A DNA stretch of 64,000 nucleotides from a virus: positions 140,009 through 204,008 of the IMG/VR virus record IMGVR_UViG_3300024336_000005. One strand, written 5' to 3'. Positions 1 to 6,595 of the stretch are shown here, in pieces. Each line of letters begins with the position of its first letter. Position 1 is the first letter of the stretch. Position numbers and translations under genes: made by a program. The notes beneath the pieces are model-generated. The model saw only the letters and a program-made list of their open reading frames with translations. It was not told the DNA's origin and did no database searches.

Positions 1-1
1 G

Positions 2-349
2 GCGCGCGAGGTCGATCTTCTCTTGCAGAGGATTGAACTAAAGCTCCACCCACGTAAGGTAAAGCTTATGCCATACTATCAGAGACAGATTGTCACTGGC
101 ATTGTGGTAAATAATGAAAAATTGACGCTACCTAGATGGTACAAAGAGGAACTCTTCCTTGCTACAAAGGGAGAGGATCCGTCTACCTTCGATGAACAAT
201 TCAGGGGTGTTCTTGAGTATGTTCGTTCGGTAGATTCACAATTCTATAAAAAAATGTGCAACCATATGATTGCACCAAAGGAGAATGAAGATGGCAACAC
301 TTCCAGAGTGGATCACAGAGGTCCGATTTTATGCAACGACTCCCAGTAG
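2..349 (+). CDS. C-terminal part of a retron-type reverse transcriptase (partial, runs off left edge)
   Basis: The frame is open from the first bases of the window, so this is the 3' end of a longer gene. The segment around bases 40-250 reads like the thumb region of retron-type reverse transcriptases: a basic HPRKVKLMP stretch, then RQIVTGIVVNN, where the VTG triplet is the known hallmark of retron RT region Y, then a G-V-L-E-Y-V-x-S-V segment like the usual L-x-G-x-x-x-Y-V motif near the end of these proteins. The catalytic YxDD box would lie outside the window. The last 59 bases overlap the next gene, which is tightly spaced and on the same strand. It could belong to a true retron, an Abi-type RT or another phage RT group; the msr-msd RNA, if any, would lie upstream. 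Confidence 0.68.
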   Translation, partial: AREVDLLLQRIELKLHPRKVKLMPYYQRQIVTGIVVNNEKLTLPRWYKEELFLATKGEDPSTFDEQFRGVLEYVRSVDSQFYKKMCNHMIAPKENEDGNTSRVDHRGPILCNDSQ

Positions 350-650
350 TGACCGCGCCCCTCAGGCACGCGGTTCAGTAACATTTGCTGGTGCTGTTTA
401 CTCACAGTTCACAGTCTGGCAGTCAAACGATGGCGCCCTTCAGGTTGTACTGCCGAGAGTAAAGAACCCAAAGTATAATCCTGACGAAGCTCACTCGAAG
501 ACCAACAAGATGTACTTCGAAGAGGTTGGTTGTACCAGCGGAGAGAAGAGGGAAGAGCTTGGCAAGGCTATCATTGGAAGCCTTCTCGAAGAGAGGAAGG
601 CGACTCCAGTCAAGGAGAGCAACACAGGTTCGGACGGCATTCCGTTTTAA
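291..650 (+). CDS. SpoVG-like protein with an SSB-type C-terminal tip
   Basis: The ATG at 291 follows AAAGGAG with good spacing. A longer TTG-start version from 270 is possible but less likely. The 119-residue product opens with an I-T-E-V-R-F strand and has A-R-G-S-V-T-F and L-Q-V-V-L-P-R segments. A C-terminal helix follows (R-E-E-L-G-K-A-I-I-G-S-L-L-E-E). This order resembles SpoVG, a small nucleic-acid-binding regulator. The protein ends in SDGIPF, like the acidic DDIPF tip of single-stranded DNA-binding proteins, so it may act in phage replication. It sits directly before three other small genes in the same transcription unit. Function is inferred from a visual family match. Confidence 0.6.
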   Translation: MATLPEWITEVRFYATTPSSDRAPQARGSVTFAGAVYSQFTVWQSNDGALQVVLPRVKNPKYNPDEAHSKTNKMYFEEVGCTSGEKREELGKAIIGSLLEERKATPVKESNTGSDGIPF

Positions 651-660
651 GGAGTAGCTC

Positions 661-963
661 ATGAAGATTGAAGACGTCAAGTTCCTCAAGAGTGACTGCA
701 CTGTCTCTGGCGCTATCGTAGATAACGTTGGACGTGGTGAAAATCGTTCGCCCCGTTGGGGCGGAGGAATTCAAGGAACAATTGTAGGGAATAATTTTCT
801 GGGGCAGGGAGTGAATGCTGTAACAATCATTCATCATCCCACTCAGATTACAACCACAGTGGACACCTTTACTCCGAAGAGGAACAAAGAGCTTGCCTTC
901 ATTAAGCTCGAGATGCTTGTCAACAAGTGGATCGAAGAAGTTAAGGCGCGGATGGGCTCCTGA
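661..963 (+). CDS. hypothetical protein
   Basis: This 100-residue protein starts at an ATG ten bases after the SpoVG-like stop, with AAGGAG just before it. No family is recognised. The middle is glycine-rich (R-W-G-G-G-I-Q-G) and beta-like. The C-terminal third is a predicted amphipathic helix ending K-W-I-E-E-V-K-A-R. No membrane segment or cysteine cluster is present. The stop overlaps the next start as TGATG, so translation is probably coupled. Confidence 0.75.
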   Translation: MKIEDVKFLKSDCTVSGAIVDNVGRGENRSPRWGGGIQGTIVGNNFLGQGVNAVTIIHHPTQITTTVDTFTPKRNKELAFIKLEMLVNKWIEEVKARMGS

Positions 964-1283
964 TGGGAGTCTTCAGCATGGCTCGCACTCAAGCCTTGGC
1001 AACTGCCTTCTCAAAGGCAATTGGAGAGACAGAAGGCTTGCATGATGTTGAGATTGCCTACGCCTTAGCAGCAACGATGCGTGGTCTTGGTGAAGTGCTA
1101 TACGATAAAGAAGACACCTCTAAGGAGGCTGTCCTCGAAGACTATGCAAGCTCACCAAGTTGGGCTGGAGCTTTAATGATACATGCAGATCAAATCCATG
1201 TAATCAGAGAGCTTTTCATTCGGACAAAAGAATCCAATATAGATGAAGGAGTTGAAACAGACTCCAAGGAGACAGACGAATAA
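963..1283 (+). CDS. hypothetical protein
   Basis: A 106-residue, mainly helical acidic protein with no recognised domain. The start overlaps the preceding stop (TGATG). A second ATG at 978 (M-A-R-T-Q-A) is an alternative start. The tail is strongly acidic and hydrophilic (E-T-D-S-K-E-T-D-E), so probably disordered. The stop overlaps the start of the Whirly-like gene as TAATG, which suggests co-translation with it. Confidence 0.72.
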   Translation: MGVFSMARTQALATAFSKAIGETEGLHDVEIAYALAATMRGLGEVLYDKEDTSKEAVLEDYASSPSWAGALMIHADQIHVIRELFIRTKESNIDEGVETDSKETDE

Positions 1284-1855
1284 TGGAGCAGGAACAGTTT
1301 GATACACTAGTTAGAGGGATCTCAGCGGTCCTTGATAATGTAAGGACCCCACAGTTTCGCCCTCCCTCAGTAAACTTCTTCATGCCTAATCGAGGCCAGC
1401 TGCAGTTTACAATCGCCGCTCCACGTTATCGTGAAGTTGAGCGAAAGAATCCTAAGGATGCTGGAGTTCGCTGGGCAGATAAGATGGGAGCGGTCTTCGT
1501 TGAGGCAGCTCCTGCCTTGCCGAACTCAGACAAGCTGGACTGGGACAATAAGAAGATGATCTTTGCCATGTCAGACAAGGACATCGGCCAGGTCCTTTGG
1601 GGCTTTGCTGCCAAGAAGGAAGACATCCGACTTGTTCACGCTCCTGATGAAAATGCAAAGCAAAACAATAAGACCTTCCGAATCCGAAAGGGAGATGACT
1701 TTAGAGGCGAGCCTCAGTGGATTCTATCTCTTACGGAAAAGAAGAATGGAGAGTCAAATGAAGTCTCTGTGTTCATCAAGGGACCGGATATGATGAGACT
1801 CAAGTCGCTGTTGGAGGGAGCAATTCCCTACATACTGGGCGCCCATCGAACTTAG
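1283..1855 (+). CDS. Whirly-like single-stranded DNA-binding protein
   Basis: The 190-residue product resembles plant Whirly proteins along most of its length. It has a strand-rich N-terminal half with V-F-V-E-A-A-P-A. Next comes LDWDNKKMIFAMSDKDIGQVL, which corresponds to the Whirly segment with W-x-x-K-Q-x-F-A-L-S-x-x-E-I-G. It ends in strands and the helix segment L-L-E-G-A-I-P-Y-I-L-G-A, matching the conserved Whirly end F-x-x-P-x-L-x-G-W. Whirly proteins bind single-stranded DNA as tetramers and protect replicating or broken DNA. In a phage lacking another obvious SSB in this window, it could coat ssDNA during replication. This is a motif-level match without an alignment score. Confidence 0.58.
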   Translation: MEQEQFDTLVRGISAVLDNVRTPQFRPPSVNFFMPNRGQLQFTIAAPRYREVERKNPKDAGVRWADKMGAVFVEAAPALPNSDKLDWDNKKMIFAMSDKDIGQVLWGFAAKKEDIRLVHAPDENAKQNNKTFRIRKGDDFRGEPQWILSLTEKKNGESNEVSVFIKGPDMMRLKSLLEGAIPYILGAHRT

Positions 1856-1864
1856 GAGAATCAG

Positions 1865-2380
1865 TTGCTATTGTGGCTGTACCTTTTGTCACTTCCCTTG
1901 ATGGCTTGCCAGCCATACTCAGACAGCTATTACTCACATCTTCCTGATGCAGAGCACAGAAGTGCGACCTGCCAAAAAGGTGTGAGTATAGGCATGCTGT
2001 ATGGTCTGGATCCTGAGATGGTTGCTGCTCTTCTAATGGAAGAGCAAAGGCATGCCGATAAAGATTATGAGGGCGGCATTCGCGGTCCTTTCCAAGTGTC
2101 AGCAAAAGATTGGTGTGAGGGCGGAACGTTTTCCACCTGTGCTGATCTAAACATTGCTGGTGCAAGAGCAATATCTCTTTTAAGAAATTGCTCAAAAATA
2201 AACTGGTCTAATTATGAATGCAAAAGGGAGAGGCGTAAGCCTCTTCCTTGGAGCAAGGTCCTCTGTCACTATGCCTCTGGCAACAAGTGCACAAAGAAGG
2301 GACTTGCTTACACCAAGCGTGTTATGAGATGGAGAAATAATGTCCGACGCTACAGTAGACTACGACTTGCTAGAAGGTAA
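1865..2380 (+). CDS. lipoprotein with lysozyme/transglycosylase-like domain
   Basis: Starts with TTG after AGGAG. The N-terminus is a short signal peptide (L-L-W-L-Y-L-L-S-L-P) ending in the lipobox L-M-A-C, so the mature protein should be lipid-anchored at the outer face of the membrane. The rest looks like a lytic transglycosylase (SLT-type) fold: a helix with candidate catalytic glutamates in LLMEEQR, a G-G-I-R-G-P-F-Q-V-S motif, then W-C and a helix before C-H-Y-A-S-G-N-K-C. Six cysteines in the mature part could form disulfides outside the cell. A membrane-anchored muralytic enzyme beside replication genes rather than beside a holin is uncommon; roles in superinfection exclusion or lysis are possible. 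Confidence 0.62.
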   Translation: MLLWLYLLSLPLMACQPYSDSYYSHLPDAEHRSATCQKGVSIGMLYGLDPEMVAALLMEEQRHADKDYEGGIRGPFQVSAKDWCEGGTFSTCADLNIAGARAISLLRNCSKINWSNYECKRERRKPLPWSKVLCHYASGNKCTKKGLAYTKRVMRWRNNVRRYSRLRLARR

Positions 2381-2846
2381 AGCCATTCGGCTCCTATTGG
2401 AGTCCAATGGAAAGCAGCTCAGCGTAAAGGAAGTCTTTGATGCAATGCTCGCAGAACAGGACGCACATGCTTTAGCCCAAAGGCTTCCTCAAGAGGAGAG
2501 CGCTGCAGCGCAACTTGTTGCTGCCTGCTATGCCTTGGTTCCCGGCCTGCATGTAGAGTCTATGTACTATGGGCTAATCTTAGCAGCCTATCTGAATAGA
2601 AATAATATTGAGCTAAGCGTTGAGTCTACTGATATGACACTTGAAGACTGTGCCATAAAGAGGAAGAGCCTGGCGATGGAGATTAACACCATCATGAAGA
2701 GGGCCTTTGATCGAACTCAAGAGCACTTCAAGGGTGCAGAAGCAATGCTATTTGAACTAGAAAGGGGACTGCGTGAAGATACTGATCTATGTGAAGAAGA
2801 ATCAACAGGAGCCTCTCTCGATAGTCTCGAAGGCTCTGAGGGATAG
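2340..2846 (+). CDS. hypothetical helical protein
   Basis: A 168-residue acidic protein with no recognised family. It starts at an ATG (2340) inside the end of the lipoprotein gene, a 41-base overlap, with GGAGAAATA upstream. It is predicted to be almost entirely helical, with a low-complexity acidic tail (E-E-E-S-T-G-A-S-L-D-S-L-E-G-S-E-G). The next gene starts 74 bases before its end in another frame. This unusually long overlap means one of the two starts could be misplaced. Confidence 0.65.
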   Translation: MSDATVDYDLLEGKAIRLLLESNGKQLSVKEVFDAMLAEQDAHALAQRLPQEESAAAQLVAACYALVPGLHVESMYYGLILAAYLNRNNIELSVESTDMTLEDCAIKRKSLAMEINTIMKRAFDRTQEHFKGAEAMLFELERGLREDTDLCEEESTGASLDSLEGSEG

Positions 2847-3297
2847 CATCAAGGGAGGGTTTGAATGGGAGGTTGTCTCCTGTTGGGATGACTTCGCCGA
2901 TGCTCTTGGGGTGTTTAAGGTTTATGCAGAGGATGGTGCGCCAAGACCTGGTGTTCACATTGACCTTAAGTGGCCAAGTCCTACGACATTCATAAAGAAG
3001 CCCGCGCTAAAAGAAAAGGTGTGGGCAGACATAGAGACTAAGCTTGTCCCCTTGTTTCATAAGAAGGCTCCTGATAGGGAGCCTCTTGTCCTTACGGACC
3101 ATCAGCTTCAAACAATCCTAAAGCTCCTTGGGGAGGCAAAGATTCCATTTGAAGTAGACCATCCCAATGGATCAGTCATAGGGATAAATAAGAACCATGG
3201 GGTGGAGTACAGTTTAACTTCTGCAGACGTTGCCTCTATGGTGGCTGCTGCTTGGCTATTCAAGTCTGGCTCGGTACGCCTCGAACGAAAAGAGTAG
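2773..3297 (+). CDS. hypothetical protein
   Basis: A 174-residue protein starting at GTG (2773) preceded by AAAGGGGA. It looks like a two-domain alpha/beta protein. The N-terminal half has alternating strands and helices (M-K-I-L-I-Y-V, then W-E-V-V-S-C-W). The C-terminal half has a helix-rich L-T-D-H-Q-L-Q-T-I-L-K segment. No catalytic motif or known family is recognised. It lies between two unknown genes in the early transcription unit. Confidence 0.68.
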   Translation: MKILIYVKKNQQEPLSIVSKALRDSIKGGFEWEVVSCWDDFADALGVFKVYAEDGAPRPGVHIDLKWPSPTTFIKKPALKEKVWADIETKLVPLFHKKAPDREPLVLTDHQLQTILKLLGEAKIPFEVDHPNGSVIGINKNHGVEYSLTSADVASMVAAAWLFKSGSVRLERKE

Positions 3298-3311
3298 TCA
3301 AGGAAAGGTAG

Positions 3312-3470
3312 GTGCTGTTTAGCAAGTATGCTAAATTAGTAGTAGGTTACTTTGTATATGGTGCGGCGAGAGAGACGTCATTTAGAATTCATGGCGTCCT
3401 CAAAGAAATGGCTGAGCCAAACTTAACCTTAAATTCTGATTTTGAATATGTTATCTATAGCATTGATTGA
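3312..3470 (+). CDS. small hypothetical protein (52 aa)
   Basis: A short frame starting at GTG (3312) after AAGGAAAGGTAG and ending TGA at 3470. It fills the otherwise empty gap between two larger genes and reads V-L-F-S-K-Y-A-K-L-V-V-G-Y-F at the N-terminus. The good ribosome binding site and exact fit in the gap support it. No function is recognised. Confidence 0.5.
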   Translation: MLFSKYAKLVVGYFVYGAARETSFRIHGVLKEMAEPNLTLNSDFEYVIYSID

Positions 3471-3479
3471 AGAAGGCAG

Positions 3480-4220
3480 ATGGATTGGAAAGAAAGACCA
3501 GCAAAGCAGAAGGCAAGAGATTGGCTGCTGTCGCAGCTGGACCTAAAGAGGGTAGACACATACCTAGGCCTCCCCGCAGGAGAGGCCATCTTCGAGAGGC
3601 TCTTAGTAAAAGAACATCCCGTATCTTCAATGGAACTCTTTGAACGAGATTTGGACGTAGCTGAATATCTTAGGGAAAGCATCTTTGCTTATAACCTAAG
3701 AGGGACGACTCTTCCCGAATGGAAGCACGCTCGTAGCGTAATAGTGAATGAAACAGACGTAGACGTCTGGCTGGGTCTGGCGAGAGAATTCGCTCCGTCC
3801 TTCCCCTCTTACGATCTTGCTTGGTTGGACTACTGTGGTCCGATTACCTCTACGAGATTAGAGAACCTTCAAAACCTTGCCGAAGCCATGCCAGATGATG
3901 GAGTCCTTGCGGTCACATTTATGGCTTGCAGAGAAGGGGCTGAGGTGTTTGGCGAAATGGTAGAGGCCGACTCTTCTGTTGCTATCATTAGGAAGAACAG
4001 AAGGTCGGATGCAGAGACTCCAGAGAAGCATCTCAAAAGAATTAGAATTGTTACAAACGCTCTCCTTGAGAAGACCTTTCCCTTGAGGATAAAGGTACTT
4101 CCCTATCAAGATGGAGCTCCAATGTTGTTGTTTGTAATCAAGAAGTCAGACAGCAAAAGAGGGATTGTTTCTCTCGCACGAAGGACTTCTGTAGAGGTCC
4201 TTCCATCACTAAAGGATTAA
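3480..4220 (+). CDS. methyltransferase-like (Rossmann-type) protein
   Basis: A 246-residue protein. Its N-terminal part has Y-L-G-L-P-A-G-E-A-I-F-E followed by S-S-M-E-L-F-E-R-D. The central part has L-A-W-L-D-Y-C-G-P-I-T followed by a helix and D-D-G-V-L-A-V-T-F. This order fits strands 2, 4 and 5 of a class I SAM-dependent methyltransferase, where an aspartate-rich strand 4 is followed by a G-x-L-x-V-T strand 5. The usual glycine-rich SAM loop (GxGxG) is not evident, so the enzyme could be divergent or inactive. Substrate unknown. The start at 3480 follows GAAGGCAG. Confidence 0.45.
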   Translation: MDWKERPAKQKARDWLLSQLDLKRVDTYLGLPAGEAIFERLLVKEHPVSSMELFERDLDVAEYLRESIFAYNLRGTTLPEWKHARSVIVNETDVDVWLGLAREFAPSFPSYDLAWLDYCGPITSTRLENLQNLAEAMPDDGVLAVTFMACREGAEVFGEMVEADSSVAIIRKNRRSDAETPEKHLKRIRIVTNALLEKTFPLRIKVLPYQDGAPMLLFVIKKSDSKRGIVSLARRTSVEVLPSLKD

Positions 4221-4222
4221 TC

Positions 4223-4498
4223 ATGAACGCAGAAACAGTAACAGTTGACGACCTTATCATTTACACAGCAAGCCTTGAGGCAGAGGTTACAGAACTGGAA
4301 GAGGATAGAGAGCTCTTGACTGTAGAGAACCGTGGCCTTCGTCGAAGTGTAGGGGCCTATAAGGCCAATGGAACACGTCGTCGCGCAGCTCAAACGGAAA
4401 CGCAGGAGCGGCTCCAGGAACTTGAGAGTGAGAACCTACGCTTGAGGCGTTCGGTGGCCGGCTATAAGGCAAATGCAACACGCCGCGCCAATCGATAA
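4223..4498 (+). CDS. coiled-coil protein with an internal duplication
   Basis: A 91-residue charged, helical protein. An E-N-x-x-L-R-R-S-V-x-x-Y-K-A-N-x-T-R-R unit occurs twice, once in the middle and once at the C-terminus. Both copies are preceded by glutamate-rich heptads (L-E-E-D-R-E-L-L; L-Q-E-L-E-S-E-N). This gives a coiled-coil segment followed by a basic patch, repeated. The basic patches could bind nucleic acid. The stop overlaps the amidase start (TAATG). Confidence 0.7.
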   Translation: MNAETVTVDDLIIYTASLEAEVTELEEDRELLTVENRGLRRSVGAYKANGTRRRAAQTETQERLQELESENLRLRRSVAGYKANATRRANR

Positions 4499-5247
4499 TG
4501 GCCCTCTGGTTTGATGAGGAGGGCTGGCTTCATTCGGATGAAGCCGATCTCCTTGTGGAGCACAACAAGACTCATAAGTTCTCAAAGGGAATGCATTCCT
4601 ATATCAAAAAGAACTTTGGCAATCAGTTGCATGGAACCATTACGCACTATGACGCCTTGCCTTCCGCAAGGCGAACGATTCAGGGGATGACTTCACAGAG
4701 GAAGACCCCCTCAACTCACTTTATCATTGCGCGAGATGGAAGAATTCATCAGCTGGTTTCCATCCACGATAGAGCCTGGCATGCTGCCTTTAAGAGGCTC
4801 GGCGGTAAGGTTGTAGAATGGCCTAAGACCAATGGGCGTATGCCCATGGGCAATGGTCACACTACTGGAAGCCCCAACCAATGGTTCATCGGCATTGACC
4901 TTTCCAATTGGGGAAAGCTCGATGGACTAACACCTAGGATAGCAAGGTCTTGGACTGGTGAGCCTATCAATGAATCTGATGTCAGTATGGTTCGCGGTGT
5001 GTGCTGGGAGAGATACAGAAAGGAAGCAACCGACTCTTATGTTGAATTGCTGGCTGCTCTTATCTTAGAGTTGGACCTCAAGAAGAATATGCATTACAGA
5101 CATAGTGATACCTCTCCGACAAGGAAGGTAGATCCAGGTCCAGCCTTTGACTTCACAACATATCTCAATAATGCTTATCATTGTGTTGATACTCTAGATC
5201 GAATCTTTGATTTAGATAACTTAGATGAGGAAAACGAGGAGCCTTAA
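4498..5247 (+). CDS. N-acetylmuramoyl-L-alanine amidase (endolysin-type, Amidase_2)
   Basis: This enzyme should cleave the amide bond between N-acetylmuramic acid and L-alanine in peptidoglycan. The zinc-ligand pattern is visible: H50 in T-I-T-H-Y-D, then S-T-H-F-I-I-A-R-D-G-R-I-H-Q-L, and H202 followed by a conserved R-K-x-D-P-G-P-x-F motif (D212), typical of the Amidase_2/PGRP fold. At 249 residues the catalytic domain covers almost the whole protein. No separate cell-wall-binding repeat is seen. No signal peptide is present, so export would need a holin. Coupled to neighbours by TAATG overlaps at both ends. Confidence 0.9.
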   Translation: MALWFDEEGWLHSDEADLLVEHNKTHKFSKGMHSYIKKNFGNQLHGTITHYDALPSARRTIQGMTSQRKTPSTHFIIARDGRIHQLVSIHDRAWHAAFKRLGGKVVEWPKTNGRMPMGNGHTTGSPNQWFIGIDLSNWGKLDGLTPRIARSWTGEPINESDVSMVRGVCWERYRKEATDSYVELLAALILELDLKKNMHYRHSDTSPTRKVDPGPAFDFTTYLNNAYHCVDTLDRIFDLDNLDEENEEP

Positions 5248-5861
5248 TGAGCGAACAAGTGCAACAGACCATTGATACGGCACATAAGCCTACGCTGAAC
5301 CCATCATCTGGGGCACTTAGAGACGCTTGGCTAAGGAGCTTCAGCGAGAATGCCGTCGTAGGCAGGCTCTATGGAGAGGGTGGCGCTGTCATTTCAAAGG
5401 GCATGTCACCCATGGCTTGGTTGACCAAGCTGAGGGTGTTAGACCCCGGCAAGAAGTTTCACACGCTCTCCCCAGAGGAGCTTCAAGCTGTTTGGATTGA
5501 ACTTGCCTACAACTACAACACCGCTGCCTCCTTCCATGCTAACTACACCCTTGTTGCCAAGGCTTTAGCAGGAGAGGTCGAGGGAGTTGAGAGCGAATTT
5601 ATCGGTAAGGAAATAAGTGAATATAAACCGGGCGGTAAGCATTGGGACGCAGTCCTAAAGAAGGCCCCTCGTGCACCCGGCAAGGAAGTCCTTGAGAGGT
5701 TAGCTCGAGTTCACACATCCACAGCTCGGAAAGAGCTTCGTTGGTATAACATCCAAGCTGAATTCTTTTACAATATCATGATGAACCTAGAGACACAGAG
5801 ACGGTGCCTTAAGGACTATAATGAAATGGCAAGGGCCGACCCCTCTAACAGAGGGTTCTAA
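5247..5861 (+). CDS. hypothetical protein
   Basis: A 204-residue, mostly helical protein with several aromatic-rich segments (W-I-E-L-A-Y-N-Y-N; R-W-Y-N-I-Q-A-E-F-F-Y). No family is recognised. The start overlaps the amidase stop (TAATG). The next gene, a VWA-domain protein, starts eight bases downstream. In other systems VWA proteins often pair with a partner encoded next door, but no such role can be shown here. Confidence 0.75.
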   Translation: MSEQVQQTIDTAHKPTLNPSSGALRDAWLRSFSENAVVGRLYGEGGAVISKGMSPMAWLTKLRVLDPGKKFHTLSPEELQAVWIELAYNYNTAASFHANYTLVAKALAGEVEGVESEFIGKEISEYKPGGKHWDAVLKKAPRAPGKEVLERLARVHTSTARKELRWYNIQAEFFYNIMMNLETQRRCLKDYNEMARADPSNRGF

Positions 5862-5869
5862 GGAATTAA

Positions 5870-6574
5870 ATGACAGACCAAAATTATACTGACGTTATCG
5901 TATTGCTTGATAAGAGTGGATCAATGAGATCCATTGCTGGTGCCACAGTCAAGGGCGTAGATGATCTTATCACTGAGCAGGCTGCCGTTGGTGGCAAGTG
6001 CCTTTTCACTTTGATTCAGTTCAATGTGAATATGGAAACCACTTATGATGCTATCCCCATCTGTGAAGCTGGGGAGTTTTCTAAGAGGGACTATCGTCCT
6101 GGTGGTGCGACGGCATTGATGGATGCCCTTGGGTATACCATCAACAATACAGGTGTCCGCTTTCAGATAATGAAAGAAGAAGAGCGCCCTAACAAGGTTT
6201 TGTTTGTCATTGTGTCAGACGGTCTTGAGAACCAGTCTCAAATGTTTAGAGCTGAGACAGTTGCACAAATGATTGCCCATCAAGAGAACTACTACAAGTG
6301 GGAGTTCGTCTTCATCGGAACAGATTTTGATGTCGCAGCAGAACAAGATAGGCTGAAGTTTAAGAGCGCCTACATATTCAATAAAGATGGCGCTGGCACT
6401 GATGGTATGTTTAAGGGTCTTTCTCGCAGCATTGCGCGAGCCCGTACAACTGGCGAGGACTACAACACGGCATACGTAGTTTCTTCGGCACAAGCCGTGG
6501 CGGCAGGAACAGCTGATGTAGAGAGTCTTGCGAAGGCCACAGAAGCCACAAAGGCCTCCGCCAATAAGCCCTAG
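5870..6574 (+). CDS. von Willebrand factor A domain protein
   Basis: A 234-residue single-domain VWA protein. It has a complete metal-ion-dependent adhesion site: D14 in D-K-S-G-S-M, a threonine in G-G-A-T-A-L-M-D, and an aspartate in I-V-S-D-G-L-E-N. The fold alternates hydrophobic strands (V-I-V-L-L, C-L-F-T-L-I-Q-F, K-V-L-F-V-I-V, W-E-F-V-F-I-G) with helices. There is no signal peptide, so it should act in the cytoplasm. The tail is alanine-rich. It lies just before the ribonucleotide reductase gene, with a strong AGGAGG site between them. Function in phages is not established. Confidence 0.85.
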   Translation: MTDQNYTDVIVLLDKSGSMRSIAGATVKGVDDLITEQAAVGGKCLFTLIQFNVNMETTYDAIPICEAGEFSKRDYRPGGATALMDALGYTINNTGVRFQIMKEEERPNKVLFVIVSDGLENQSQMFRAETVAQMIAHQENYYKWEFVFIGTDFDVAAEQDRLKFKSAYIFNKDGAGTDGMFKGLSRSIARARTTGEDYNTAYVVSSAQAVAAGTADVESLAKATEATKASANKP

Positions 6575-6595
6575 CATTCGCTAGGAGGAGCATGC

